64,000 nt of DNA. It comes from Chryseobacterium caseinilyticum. Its GTDB lineage: Bacteria; Bacteroidota; Bacteroidia; Flavobacteriales; Weeksellaceae. Under the pieces are notes generated by a model that searched no databases, was not told where the DNA came from, and saw nothing but the letters and a program-made list of their open reading frames with translations. The stretch is taken from the NCBI RefSeq assembly GCF_014837145.1, contig NZ_JACYFS010000002.1:186001-250000 (forward strand), read 5' to 3'. The position numbers and the translations under genes are program-made. Positions 55,053-64,000 of the stretch are shown piece after piece (position 1 is the stretch's first letter; each line of letters starts with the position of its first letter).

Positions 55053-55415
55053 ATGAACAAAAAGAAGATCTTAATATTTGATGATGACACTACAATTCTG
55101 GAGGTGGTTACCATCATTTTTGAGGAAAACGGTTACGATGTCGAGATTTCCGAAACTTCGCACGACATCATGGAAAGAGTAGAAAATTTCCGTCCCGATC
55201 TTATTTTGATGGACAATTGGATCCCGAATATCGGAGGTGTGGAAGCCACAAAAAAACTTAAAAATCATCCCGATTTTAAAGCCATTCCCGTAATCTATGT
55301 AACGGCAAATAATGATATTGCCAAACTTGCAAAGGAAGCCGGCGCAGATGATTTTGTTGCCAAACCTTTTAACCTTGATGATATTGAGGAGAAAGTGGCG
55401 AAATATCTACAGTAG
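55053..55415 (+). CDS. Single-domain response regulator
   Basis: This 120-residue receiver has the acid cluster at D10-D12 (IFDDDTTI), phospho-acceptor D54 (ILMDNWIPNIGG) and conserved T and K (VIYVTANND, FVAKPF). The MPxMDG-type loop is replaced by WIPNIGG, which is seen in diverged receivers. It has no output domain. It closes the cluster 29 bases after CheB and before a terminator, giving this operon two lone receivers. Confidence 0.92.
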   Translation: MNKKKILIFDDDTTILEVVTIIFEENGYDVEISETSHDIMERVENFRPDLILMDNWIPNIGGVEATKKLKNHPDFKAIPVIYVTANNDIAKLAKEAGADDFVAKPFNLDDIEEKVAKYLQ

Positions 55416-55439
55416 ATATAAACAGTGTACAGACAATGC

Positions 55440-55474
55440 AAAAATCCTTTCAAATAAAATTAAAAGGATTTTTG
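55440..55474 (+). terminator. Terminator of the signalling cluster
   Basis: AAAAATCCTTT pairs with AAAGGATTTTT, followed by GTTTTGT-type T-rich sequence; it could also serve the convergent receptor gene. Confidence 0.75.
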
Positions 55475-55515
55475 TTTTGTCACGTATTTAAATTTTCTTT
55501 TTAAATGCTGTTTTT

Positions 55516-57669
55516 TTACTTTCCGCCACCGCTGTTTTTTTCAACATCGGTTTTGGTATTTTCTTTTACTTTCTGATTTCCAAAACGTTTCACAAAAGTT
55601 AGTGAAACTCCGTGCCAGTCTGATTTGGTTATATTTCTGTTGCTTCCGATTTGGCTGTACGTCGTAGAGTCAAAATTTGGTCTCCCAAAGATATTCATCA
55701 GCTGTAAACTGACTTCCATCTGTGTTTTCGGGAAGATTTTTGTGGCAGAAATATTATGGAAAACATTCGTCACATTCGCGACAGAATTTCCGCTGTTCTG
55801 ATTGGAAACTTCTACCCAAGCACTGAGGTTAATGTTTTTATTCCACAAATTGGTATAGGTGAGATTGGTCGATCCTGACCAGAAACTCAGGTAGTCTGAT
55901 GCCTCACGCAGTTCATTTCTTTCATTGAAATCGGTATTGTCTGTATAGTTCCATCCAAAACCGAGATTTACAGTCAGTTTGTTTTTTAGAAATGTCTGGT
56001 TGGTATTTGCATAAAGACTGTATTTGTGTACTTTTCCAAGGAAATTGGTAGGTTCTGAGATAATTTTATCGCCTTCGGTTACATAAGCCTGCCAGTAATC
56101 CTGTTTGATGAAGGTGTATCTGGCTGAAAGAAAATATTTCTTTTTAAATCCAAATTTCATGTAAAGCCTGTCGCTTGGGTTGGGCAGAAGATTCATATTT
56201 CCTCTCGTGAAAAATCCGTCGGTTCCGGGTTGCAGAAACGGGTTGAATTCCGCATACCAAGGTCTCCAGAGATTTCTGTTGTAGGTCAAACTTAAATCAT
56301 AATTTTCTGAAAAAGAGTATTTCACCAAAAAGTTCGGTAAAAAAGTTCCGTAAGAATCCCTTCTCGAAGTTCCGGCAACGTCCTGACGAAGTTTGAAATC
56401 TATGTATTCATATCTTAATCCAATTCTCGTCTCCAGTTTCTTAAAAAATGTTTTTGAATAATTGGCGTACAGCGAGCTGATGTTGTCTTCGTAATGAAAT
56501 ACATCTCTGGTTCTTAATCCTTCGGGAAGAGTTCCGTAAAGCGTGTTGGGAATTACGTTGTTGTTCAAATCTATTTTACCACCAATTTCAAAATTTCCGC
56601 CTTCTTTTCCAATAGGTTGAGTGTAGTCAACTTTCAGGTAATAATTTCGGTTTTCAACATTAGAAATTCCGCCGATTTCCTGAATTTCGGTCTTGTCTGT
56701 AAACACTGTATTTCTCAGAAAATAGCTGTTTTCAGATTGTCCGTTGTAGTTGCTTCCAAGATTGATGTCGAGAATTCTGTTTTTCTCTTTATCATAATAT
56801 TTATAGAAAACGTTGCTCCCCAAAGTCCGGTTCATGCTGTTGGAACTCTGACTCTGATTTCTCAGATAATCAAAATTTCCGTTCTTAAACTGCGTAGATT
56901 CAAGCTCTGAAGTATTGTCGCCTTTGCCCTGATAATATTCCAGAATAACACCGACAGTATTTTTATCGTTGATTTCATATTCAGAAGTCGAAGATACAGA
57001 AGGGTTTTTGCCTCTGTAAATATTTTGCGTCGAGCCTTGGGTAATTATATTATTTTCGTTGATCGTGTTCACAAAAGAGCTTCCCTGCACCCAGGTGTTG
57101 TCGCTGTAGCTTCCCACAAGCGTTTGTGTGAAATTTTTTCTGTGGTAATTCAGATTAAAATTGGTGTACTGAGAATTTTGCGTATTCTGTCTGTTATTCA
57201 GCGTTACGCTTCCTTTCAGACCTTCATCGTCACGTTTTTTCAAAACAATATTAATCACAGATCCGGTGGCGTCATATCTTGCGGAAGGGCTTGTGATCAC
57301 TTCAATTTTCATCAGATTGTCTGCAGGAATGGTTTTCAGATATTCCTTAAGTTCTTTGCCTGTAAATACAGATTTTCTGTCGTTGATGTAGACCGTTACA
57401 GATTCACCTTCGGCTTTCAGGGCATCGTTGTTATCAACACTTACCAAAGGCGTCATTCTCAAAACATCCCACGTGGTGTTACCCGCGAGAATCGAGCTGT
57501 TGGCAACATTAAAAACCGTACGGTCAACCTTTGACTCTACAGTCGGCTTTTTTGCAACAAATGTAACCTCCTTTATTTCATTCACTTTTGCATCTGCACT
57601 GTCTTTTTTTTCCTGAGAAAAGGCAAGACTACCTATCAGTAAAGCGATCGGTGTTATTAGTTTTTTCAT
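55516..57669 (-). CDS. TonB-dependent-type outer-membrane beta-barrel receptor (OMP_b-brl_3 type)
   Basis: The 717-residue exported protein has a signal peptide (LLIGSLAFSQ) and a plug region (TTWDVLRMTPLVSVDNNDAL, VYINDRKSVF, IEVITSPSARYDATGSVINI). This plug signature is typical of the outer-membrane beta-barrel family 3 of Bacteroidetes. A large beta-barrel (LDINLGSNYNGQSENSYFLR, LSLTYNRNLWRPWYAEFNPF) ends near FVKRFGNQKVKEN, with a charged tail. The usual carboxypeptidase-like domain is absent. It is not paired with a SusD. Ligand unknown. Confidence 0.92.
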   Translation of the reverse strand: MKKLITPIALLIGSLAFSQEKKDSADAKVNEIKEVTFVAKKPTVESKVDRTVFNVANSSILAGNTTWDVLRMTPLVSVDNNDALKAEGESVTVYINDRKSVFTGKELKEYLKTIPADNLMKIEVITSPSARYDATGSVINIVLKKRDDEGLKGSVTLNNRQNTQNSQYTNFNLNYHRKNFTQTLVGSYSDNTWVQGSSFVNTINENNIITQGSTQNIYRGKNPSVSSTSEYEINDKNTVGVILEYYQGKGDNTSELESTQFKNGNFDYLRNQSQSSNSMNRTLGSNVFYKYYDKEKNRILDINLGSNYNGQSENSYFLRNTVFTDKTEIQEIGGISNVENRNYYLKVDYTQPIGKEGGNFEIGGKIDLNNNVIPNTLYGTLPEGLRTRDVFHYEDNISSLYANYSKTFFKKLETRIGLRYEYIDFKLRQDVAGTSRRDSYGTFLPNFLVKYSFSENYDLSLTYNRNLWRPWYAEFNPFLQPGTDGFFTRGNMNLLPNPSDRLYMKFGFKKKYFLSARYTFIKQDYWQAYVTEGDKIISEPTNFLGKVHKYSLYANTNQTFLKNKLTVNLGFGWNYTDNTDFNERNELREASDYLSFWSGSTNLTYTNLWNKNINLSAWVEVSNQNSGNSVANVTNVFHNISATKIFPKTQMEVSLQLMNIFGRPNFDSTTYSQIGSNRNITKSDWHGVSLTFVKRFGNQKVKENTKTDVEKNSGGGK

Positions 57670-57851
57670 TAAAAGTTTATAATCTTACCCATAAGACACC
57701 CGACGGGGAATATTTGTTACAGGAATTGAATGTTAAATATTGTTAATTAATTTCAAAGTTTTAGTAAGCTGATATTAATGAGGCACTTCCAACAGGAGAA
57801 CTGTAAAAAGAAAGTTGTTGACACATCAATATTATAAATAAAACAGTTTAT

Positions 57852-58023
57852 TTGGGCGTATCCCTTTGCATTGCCATTCCACAACGCTGGCAGGGTTTCA
57901 AACCCTGCCAGCGTTCCCCACACCAAATGCAAGCGGGTCGGGCTATCCTCTTTATCTTTTTTGTTTTGCCAATCCGCAACGCATTCCAAAAACAAAAAAG
58001 GATGCCGCTTCTATCCCTTACGC
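57852..58023. repeat. Multi-hairpin intergenic element of REP/MITE type
   Basis: The core is a perfect palindrome: AACGCTGGCAGGGTTT (57883-57898), one C, and its exact complement to 57915. Around it lie TTTGCATT/AATGCAA-type outer matches and a second hairpin, CTTTTTTGTTTTG against CAAAAACAAAAAAGG, with AATCCGCAACGCATT in its loop. Short phrases at the ends (GGGCGTATCCC, GGGTCGGGCTATCC, GGATGCCGCTTCTATCCC) are reminiscent of intergenic elements I have seen in other Flavobacteriia. Several small frames here are by-products. It fills most of the 470-base gap before the helicase gene. Confidence 0.75.
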
Positions 58024-58138
58024 AGAACAGATGTTTCAGGCTTTTTCATTAATTTAGCATCATTAAAAATTTCTGATTTGATACACAGTTTCCTGATACA
58101 TCAGTCAGATTACAACATCAACTTCTCTGAATAACGAC

Positions 58139-61100
58139 ATGCAACACCAGAAAAATCAATATGTTTTCGATCAGATCAACCTCTCAGGTTTTTCAGTTTT
58201 TGATCTGCAAAAGCACTGTTCAGAAAGGGTTGGTGTTGAAAAGGAAAATTTAAAAGACATTCAGCCTTATTTTATCGAAATCAATTCCGGTGTTTTTTTC
58301 AAACCTTCTGCTAACCTTGATTTCCCCAGCGTTGCGGTAAATTTAATTGGAAGTTCGCTGATTGTAGACTGTCCGTGCGATGCGCCGAAAACCAGAATGT
58401 GTACACACCAGGCTCAGGTTTTATATACCATTATTGAGCGTCAGGATCTGCGTATTTTCTTCGATGAAAAACTCCGGCGAAAGAAATTAGAAGACTTCGC
58501 AAAAGATTACGGCCTGGAAAATGAACCCAGTCTTGACGACTTCTTTCAATTGGAACACGTCAATCAATCTCTACGTATTGAACCTAAAATAAAAGAGCTG
58601 ATCAAACTGAATGTTGATGAGCTGAAGCAGAAATTATTGCCAAAAAACACACAGGACTTTCACGAAATTAGAACTGATCATCAGTCAAAGAAAATATTTC
58701 TGCTGATAAAAAAGCATAAATACGATGACCGGTTCAGTATTGAACTTTTTGAATCAGAAACCACTCAGTCCGGAAAAATTAAAAATCCGGTAACCTCAAT
58801 CGACCCTTCAGGTTTAATCTGGAAAGCTGAGACTGTTGACGATGCAAAATTCTTTACTGCAGTTTCAAAATTTGAAAATAATCTGAACGAAGAAAAAAAT
58901 GAAGCCGATCTTGAAGCTTTAAAAATCGTGGTGAAAAATCCTCTCAATCTGCCCGTTTTTTATCATGATAAAAATATTTCAGAAAATGTTTCTGCTAAAT
59001 CTATTGTTCCGGTTGAAGTAAAACTTTTGAATGCAGATATTGAGCTTTCAGTTTTCAAAAAAGAATCCTTCTTTGAAATCACTGGCGGACTTTGGCTAAA
59101 TGATGTTTTGCAGCCATTCAGGAATCTTAAAATTCAGTTTCAGTACTTTCTTTACCACGAAAACACTTTACACCTGATCACCAATTTGGATATGCTCCGT
59201 GTACTTGAGTTTTTCAAATCCAACAGAGAGATTTTGCTGGTGCATTCATCAAAATTTGATGAATTTAAAGAGAACATTCTTTCCAGCCTGGAAAAGCAGA
59301 TTAAAATCAATTACTCTTACATAAAACCCGCTACCAAAAAGCAACTGGAAGAAAAATCTTTTGATGAAAAGGTTGAAAAGATTATCTATCTGGCGGATCA
59401 GAATGATTATATTTCAATCACGCCTGTGATAAAATATGGTCAGGTGGAAGTACCCGTTTTCTCAAGAAAACAGATTTTTGATACCGATCAGAACGGTAAT
59501 ATTTTTAAGGTTGAAAGAGACGACAGAAAAGAAATAAAATTCACTGCGGCCATCATGCAGCAGCATCCCGAATTTGCCGAACAGATCGAGCAATACGAGT
59601 ATTTTTATCTGCACAAAAATAAATTTCTGGATGAAGAATGGTTTTTAGAAACTTTTGAAAAATGGCGGAATGAGGGAATCATTATTTTAGGTTTTAATGA
59701 TTTAAAAAAGAATAAACTCAATCCCAATAAAGCTGTTGTTAGCATCCAGGTGGTAAGCGGAATCAACTGGTTTAATGCCGAAGTCAATGTAAAATTCGGG
59801 AATCAAACGGCATCATTAAAACAACTGCATAAATCCATCCGGAATAAAAACAAATTTGTGCAACTCGACGACGGAACCAACGGGATTTTGCCTGAAGAAT
59901 GGATGAAAAAACTGAACCGTTATTTTCAGTCAGGTGAAATTTATGACGAACTTCTGCGGTTGCCAAAAAGTAATTTTTCTGATATCAAAAACCTTTTTGA
60001 GCAAGACGTTTTAAGCAAAGAAGTTACTGAGGAAATTGATACGTACAACAAAGCATTTTTTGAAGATCAAAACATTCCCGAGACTGAAGTTCCGGCAGAA
60101 TTAAAAGCGAACCTGCGCGACTATCAAAAGCAGGGACTTGACTGGCTGAATCATTTGGACAATTTTAATTTTGGAGGCTGTCTTGCCGACGATATGGGAC
60201 TGGGAAAGACTGTGCAGATTATCGCATTTATTCTTTCACAAAATAAAAAACATTCTGAAAACACCAATCTTGTTGTGGTTCCAACTTCTTTACTGTTCAA
60301 CTGGCAGGCGGAAGTAGAAAAATTTGCTCCTTCACTCAAAATAATGACGCATTACGGAGCCAACAGAATTAAAAACACAAGTCAGTTTGCCGGTCACGAA
60401 ATTGTGCTGACCACTTACGGAATGCTGTTTTCCGATATTCGGTTTTTAAAAGAATTCAATTTTAATTATATTTTTCTGGATGAATCTCAGGCCATTAAAA
60501 ACCCCAATTCTGAACGGTACAGAGCTGCAAGATTATTAAAATCACGAAACAAAATCGTTCTCACAGGTACACCGATTGAAAATAATACTTTTGATCTTTA
60601 CGGACAGCTTTCCTTTGCCATTCCTGGTTTATTGGGAAGCAAGGAATATTTCAGAGATATTTATTCAACACCCATTGATAAATTTGAATACACCAAAAGA
60701 GCAAAAGATTTACAGCAAAAAATAAAACCATTCATTCTCAGAAGGACGAAGAAGCAGGTCGCAAAAGAGCTTCCCGACAAAACGGAAATGGTGATTTACT
60801 GTGAAATGGGAGAGGAACAAAGGCGGATTTATGATGCGTACGAAAAGGAACTGCGCGAATATATTTCGGCAAAAGATGAAGAGGAAATCGCCAAAGACAG
60901 CATGCACGTTCTCACTGGACTGACCAAACTGAGACAGATTTGTGATTCTCCGGTATTGCTAAAGGATGAAGAACAGTTTGGTGACAGTTCGGCAAAAATC
61001 GAAGTTCTGATGGAGCAGATTGAAAACAAATCTGCCCAGCACAAAATTCTCGTTTTCTCTCAATTTGTCTCCATGCTCGATTTAATAAAAGCGGAACTTT

Positions 61101-61489
61101 TAGAACGAAATATTTCATTTGAATACCTTACCGGACAGACGAAAAACAGAGCCGCCAAAGTCAACGAATTTCAGGAAAATGAAAATGTCAGGGTGTTTTT
61201 AATAAGCATGAAAGCGGGTGGAACAGGTTTGAATTTAACAGAAGCCGACTACGTTTATCTCGTTGATCCCTGGTGGAATCCAGCGGTAGAAAATCAGGCG
61301 ATAGACCGCTGTTACCGCATCGGACAGAAGAAAAACGTCATTGCTGTACGGTTGATCTGTCCGAACACAGTGGAAGAAAAAATTATGAAACTTCAGCAGT
61401 CTAAAAAAGAACTGGCGAATGATTTGATTATGACAGACAGCTCGGTTTTCAAAAAATTATCGAGGCAGGATTTGTTGGAAATCTTGTAA
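58139..61489 (+). CDS. SNF2-family helicase with N-terminal SWIM zinc motif
   Basis: This 1116-residue ATP-dependent DNA translocase has a SWIM-type zinc motif near the N-terminus: C78 and C80 in DCPCD, then C88 and H90 in MCTH. A poorly conserved ~550-residue middle precedes the SNF2 core from residue ~660: motif I DDMGLGKTVQ (near residue 683), II LDESQAIKN, III TGTPIENN, and motif VI with AIDRCYRIGQ preceded by GGTGLNLTEADYVYLVDPWW. Such proteins remodel protein-DNA or nucleic acid complexes; the exact role in bacteria is open. It is monocistronic with a bidirectional terminator after it. Confidence 0.95.
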   Translation: MQHQKNQYVFDQINLSGFSVFDLQKHCSERVGVEKENLKDIQPYFIEINSGVFFKPSANLDFPSVAVNLIGSSLIVDCPCDAPKTRMCTHQAQVLYTIIERQDLRIFFDEKLRRKKLEDFAKDYGLENEPSLDDFFQLEHVNQSLRIEPKIKELIKLNVDELKQKLLPKNTQDFHEIRTDHQSKKIFLLIKKHKYDDRFSIELFESETTQSGKIKNPVTSIDPSGLIWKAETVDDAKFFTAVSKFENNLNEEKNEADLEALKIVVKNPLNLPVFYHDKNISENVSAKSIVPVEVKLLNADIELSVFKKESFFEITGGLWLNDVLQPFRNLKIQFQYFLYHENTLHLITNLDMLRVLEFFKSNREILLVHSSKFDEFKENILSSLEKQIKINYSYIKPATKKQLEEKSFDEKVEKIIYLADQNDYISITPVIKYGQVEVPVFSRKQIFDTDQNGNIFKVERDDRKEIKFTAAIMQQHPEFAEQIEQYEYFYLHKNKFLDEEWFLETFEKWRNEGIIILGFNDLKKNKLNPNKAVVSIQVVSGINWFNAEVNVKFGNQTASLKQLHKSIRNKNKFVQLDDGTNGILPEEWMKKLNRYFQSGEIYDELLRLPKSNFSDIKNLFEQDVLSKEVTEEIDTYNKAFFEDQNIPETEVPAELKANLRDYQKQGLDWLNHLDNFNFGGCLADDMGLGKTVQIIAFILSQNKKHSENTNLVVVPTSLLFNWQAEVEKFAPSLKIMTHYGANRIKNTSQFAGHEIVLTTYGMLFSDIRFLKEFNFNYIFLDESQAIKNPNSERYRAARLLKSRNKIVLTGTPIENNTFDLYGQLSFAIPGLLGSKEYFRDIYSTPIDKFEYTKRAKDLQQKIKPFILRRTKKQVAKELPDKTEMVIYCEMGEEQRRIYDAYEKELREYISAKDEEEIAKDSMHVLTGLTKLRQICDSPVLLKDEEQFGDSSAKIEVLMEQIENKSAQHKILVFSQFVSMLDLIKAELLERNISFEYLTGQTKNRAAKVNEFQENENVRVFLISMKAGGTGLNLTEADYVYLVDPWWNPAVENQAIDRCYRIGQKKNVIAVRLICPNTVEEKIMKLQQSKKELANDLIMTDSSVFKKLSRQDLLEIL

Positions 61490-61501
61490 AACAGTTTAAT
61501 A

Positions 61502-61538
61502 AAAAATGCACGAATTCAAAACAAATTCGTGCATTTTT
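61502..61538. terminator. Bidirectional terminator after the helicase gene
   Basis: AAAAATGCACGAATT (61502-61516) and AATTCGTGCATTTTT (61524-61538) form a perfect 15-base stem with T tracts on both strands, between convergent genes. Confidence 0.9.
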
Positions 61539-61562
61539 GCCTGACAGATACTTCTAAATCAA

Positions 61563-62693
61563 TTATTTTACATCTTTCCACCATTGTTTAAACACCTGAG
61601 AACCGTTGTCCAGCAACACTTTTTCTCCAATCATCGGGGTTGCCAGTCTGTAAGGTTTTCCGGCTGAGAGTTTTGTCATTTTTTCCAACGGCTCTTTCCA
61701 CGGATGTCGCGCCAAGGTAAATTTGGAATGATGCACGGGCAGTAGGTTTTTTGCTTTTACTTCTGTTGTTGCCAAAGCCATTTCTTCGGGCAGCTCGTGT
61801 ACCGATTGCCATGCTTTGTTGTACTGTCCGCATTCCATAATCGCCCAATCTATCGGCGGATATTTTGCTGCAACCGTTTTGAAACGGTCACTGTAACCGC
61901 CATCACCACTGTAATAAATATTCATCTTGGGAGATCGAATATAGAAAGACAGCCACAATGCTTTATCAGGTGAAAATCCACGACCGCCACCGTGATGTGT
62001 ATTTTCTGCAATAATATTGAAATTTGGTTTTACAGCTACAGTTTCACCCCAATCTTTTTCCAGAATCTGTTTTTGTGTGTAGCCCCATTTTTCATAATGT
62101 GCTCCGGCTCCAAGACCACAAATTACAAACTTTACTTTCGGCTGTAATGCTTTTACGGTTTCATAATCCAAATGGTCATAATGATCGTGTGAGAGCAGCA
62201 TGTAATCAATTTCGGGCATGTCGTCCGCAAAATAAATGTCGCTGCCTTTGTACGCTTTCACGCCCCATGGAGTTGGCGATGCTTTACCGCTGAAAATCGG
62301 ATCAACCAGAATTTTTACTCCATCCAACTGCAAAAAGAAAGAAGAATGCCCAAACCATACCAGCACATTCTCGTCTGCCGGAAGCGATTTTAAATCTGTC
62401 TTAACCGAAGGCAGAGCAGTGGTTGGTTCCGTATCAGGATAGGTCTTAGTTAATGAATTCCAGCCTTCAGTCCACATGCTGTATCCCTTTATGATGGTCG
62501 GTTTTTCTACAAGATTATGAAAGGTTCCATCTCTGAAGTGTTTTGATTTCTTCATCAATTCAAGTCGCTCACCTTCAGGTAACGCGCCGAACTGAGGCTG
62601 TTTCATATAAAAATAAGTGGCGATGATGATAAGGATGATTAACGACAGTAAAACGATGACCGTCCATTTTAATATTTTCAGAAAGCGCTTCAT
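61563..62693 (-). CDS. MBL-fold metallohydrolase (UlaG/NAPE-PLD-like), membrane-anchored
   Basis: The 376-residue protein starts with one membrane helix (ILKWTVIVLLSLIILIIIAT). The metallo-beta-lactamase fold shows LVWFGHSSFFLQLDGVKIL, the metal-binding motif SHDHYDHLD, later AENTHHGGG, YYSGDGGY and the final PVHHSKF, as in the UlaG/NAPE-PLD-like group. This suggests hydrolysis of a phosphodiester or lactone; the substrate is unknown. Its ATG overlaps the stop of the NAD-binding protein gene by one base (TAATG), so the two are co-translated. Confidence 0.92.
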   Translation of the reverse strand: MKRFLKILKWTVIVLLSLIILIIIATYFYMKQPQFGALPEGERLELMKKSKHFRDGTFHNLVEKPTIIKGYSMWTEGWNSLTKTYPDTEPTTALPSVKTDLKSLPADENVLVWFGHSSFFLQLDGVKILVDPIFSGKASPTPWGVKAYKGSDIYFADDMPEIDYMLLSHDHYDHLDYETVKALQPKVKFVICGLGAGAHYEKWGYTQKQILEKDWGETVAVKPNFNIIAENTHHGGGRGFSPDKALWLSFYIRSPKMNIYYSGDGGYSDRFKTVAAKYPPIDWAIMECGQYNKAWQSVHELPEEMALATTEVKAKNLLPVHHSKFTLARHPWKEPLEKMTKLSAGKPYRLATPMIGEKVLLDNGSQVFKQWWKDVK

Positions 62694-63337
62694 TATTTTG
62701 ATAATTCTTTAATGTCTTTTGCCTCCAAGATTTGTTTTGAATATCCTTTCAATACTGCATTAATCATTGCTTTCCCTACTTCTGAAAGTTTTAATGTAGG
62801 TGCAGAAAAAAATGGTGACAACAGTGGAATCAATATTTTAAAAATAAACTTGATGTTTTTCTGACCTTTGCTTCCCGTCATAACCGCCGGCCGGAAGTTG
62901 TACTGACCTTTGAAAGGCAGTTTCATCAGCGCATTTTCTGTACGTCCCTTCACTCTTGCCCACATTATTTTTCCTTTTTCGCTGCTGTCGGTACCGCTTC
63001 CCGAAACGTAAATAAAAGTCATTTCCGGTTTAATTTCTGAAAGCGAAGCCGCAAACGGAACTACAAAATCGTACGTTTTTCTGGTAAAACTTTCTTCATT
63101 TTCGCCTACCGAACTGATGCCTGCACAAAAGAAACAGCCATCATATTTTTCCAGTAAATCTGAATGCTTTTTGATTTCGGAAAAATCTTTTACAATGAGT
63201 TCTTTCAGTTTGGGATGTGACAGTTCGTAAGTTCTTCTGCCGATGATCAGCACTTCATCTACTTCCGGATTTTCAAGGCATTCAAATAAAACACCTTCGC
63301 CCACCATTCCTGTTGCACCTGTGATTATGATTTTCAT
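62693..63337 (-). CDS. NAD(P)-binding Rossmann protein of the atypical SDR/epimerase type
   Basis: The 214-residue protein opens with a nucleotide-binding loop (IIITGATGMVGEGVLF) and contains FFCAGISSVG, FIYVSGSGTDSSEKG and RPAVMTG segments in the order of atypical short-chain dehydrogenases. The catalytic Tyr-x-x-x-Lys of classical SDRs is not evident, so it may be a redox sensor or NAD-binding protein rather than a standard reductase. It is followed immediately by the MBL-fold gene. Function unknown. Confidence 0.88.
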   Translation of the reverse strand: MKIIITGATGMVGEGVLFECLENPEVDEVLIIGRRTYELSHPKLKELIVKDFSEIKKHSDLLEKYDGCFFCAGISSVGENEESFTRKTYDFVVPFAASLSEIKPEMTFIYVSGSGTDSSEKGKIMWARVKGRTENALMKLPFKGQYNFRPAVMTGSKGQKNIKFIFKILIPLLSPFFSAPTLKLSEVGKAMINAVLKGYSKQILEAKDIKELSK

Positions 63338-63476
63338 GTTATGTTTTTTTATGCTGTAAATATCGCAAAAACAATATGTATCTGATTAAAATTACAAATC
63401 ATTTTTGCAATTGAAAAATTTCTGTGTTAAATTGCCTGTTGTAATTTTATACATTTCTCAACCAAAAACACAGATA

Positions 63477-64000
63477 ATGGAGTGGACACAGGAGCAGAAA
63501 AACATCATTAATTCTACAGGAAATATCAAAATCAATGCGGTTGCCGGCTCCGGAAAAACTACGACCGTTATTGAATATGCCAGAACGAGACCTGAAAACA
63601 GCAGGATTCTTTATCTGGCATTTAACAAGTCGGTAAAACTGGAAGCTGCGAAAAAATTTCAGGAAAAAGGACTTCACAATGTGACTGTTGAGACGGCTCA
63701 TTCTTTAGCCTATAAAAATGTTGTCTTTCAAAGCAATTATAAAATCAAAGCGCCGGGTTACAAAACCAATGAAATCGTTGAACTTCTCAATCTGCAGGGT
63801 AATGGTGAAAAACACACCGAGTATATTATTGCCAATCACATCAACAAATTCATCACTTATTTCTGCAACAGTGATAAACTGAAAGTTCAGGATCTAAATT
63901 ATCTTGATACCATTACAGATCCCAATGCGAGAATTTTCGTCAGTACATTTTACCAGTATATTCTCACGCAGACCCGAATGTTATTGAGTAAAATGGATAA
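63477..64000 (+). CDS. UvrD/Rep-like superfamily I helicase, C-terminus cut by window edge
   Basis: The frame is open from the ATG at 63477 to the end of the window (174 codons plus two bases). The start reads MEWTQEQKNIINSTG, with the Walker A loop AVAGSGKTTT at residues 21-30, then LYLAFNKSVKLEA (motif Ia) and VETAHSLAYKNV. This is the usual beginning of UvrD/PcrA-type SF1 helicases that unwind DNA in repair or recombination. The remaining motifs lie outside the window, so the subfamily cannot be settled. Confidence 0.9.
   Translation, partial: MEWTQEQKNIINSTGNIKINAVAGSGKTTTVIEYARTRPENSRILYLAFNKSVKLEAAKKFQEKGLHNVTVETAHSLAYKNVVFQSNYKIKAPGYKTNEIVELLNLQGNGEKHTEYIIANHINKFITYFCNSDKLKVQDLNYLDTITDPNARIFVSTFYQYILTQTRMLLSKMD

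Noticed and set aside
57025..57534. 169-residue plus-strand frame
   Set aside because: It is antisense to the plug region of the outer-membrane receptor, which is strongly supported.
57852..58134. Three short overlapping plus-strand frames
   Set aside because: They run through the palindromic element and overlap each other in different frames; the element explains them.

Overview
The window looks like a chromosomal segment of a flavobacterium close to Chryseobacterium (Flavobacteriales, Weeksellaceae). The evidence is low GC content, a SusC/SusD pair, a protein with a type IX secretion (T9SS) type A sorting tail, OMP_b-brl_3 and DUF5686 outer-membrane proteins, and a DUF1599 protein. Many genes also have Bacteroidetes -7 boxes (TAnnTTTG), several with a TTG about 19 bases upstream. 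No rRNA, tRNA, CRISPR array, complete insertion sequence or phage genes were seen. Genus-level placement is inference; no search was run.

Layout. 1-3.2 kb: partial secreted leucine-rich-repeat protein, small membrane protein, ligA. 3.4-10.6 kb: a secreted glycerophosphodiesterase, then SusC-SusD-calcineurin-type phosphoesterase, which together suggest uptake of a phosphate-containing organic substrate. 10.6-18.1 kb: a repeat-rich accessory stretch with an SDR, an aldo/keto reductase whose leader is an 8-bp tandem repeat, a 160-bp MITE-like element, a SUKH/SMI1-like gene between two ~185-bp direct repeats, prmA, an SH3 protein and two small unknowns. 18.1-22.5 kb (minus strand): NIL-domain protein, YiiX-type lipoprotein, DUF1801 protein and a large T9SS adhesin-like protein. 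22.8-25.5 kb: aminotransferase, lipoprotein, murB. 25.6-33.4 kb (minus strand): cation/proton antiporter, LytS/LytTR-type two-component pair, alanine dehydrogenase, tsaE and small secreted proteins. 33.5-38.3 kb: dnaG, serine hydrolase, small secreted protein, clpP. 38.5-41.4 kb (minus strand): tpiA, TerB-like, DoxX-like and DUF1599 proteins. 41.6-47.7 kb: folP, then two DUF5686 paralogues on the minus strand.

48.1-55.4 kb is a compact six-gene signalling cluster: a receiver-sensor kinase, a CHASE3/GAF hybrid kinase with three receivers, a lone receiver, CheR, CheB and a second lone receiver. It contains no chemoreceptor, CheA, CheW or DNA-binding output. 55.5-64 kb: an outer-membrane receptor, a multi-hairpin repeat, an SNF2 helicase with a SWIM zinc motif, an MBL-fold hydrolase with an NAD-binding protein, and the start of a UvrD-like helicase cut by the window edge.

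The most unusual observations are: (1) murB carries an in-frame insertion made of an 8-bp tandem repeat plus a dispersed REP-like sequence; (2) a possible gene cassette with an orphan immunity-like gene between direct repeats; (3) a tandem repeat filling the leader of the aldo/keto reductase; (4) a DnaG whose zinc-ribbon cysteines are all replaced; (5) the CheR/CheB-histidine kinase cluster without chemotaxis genes.
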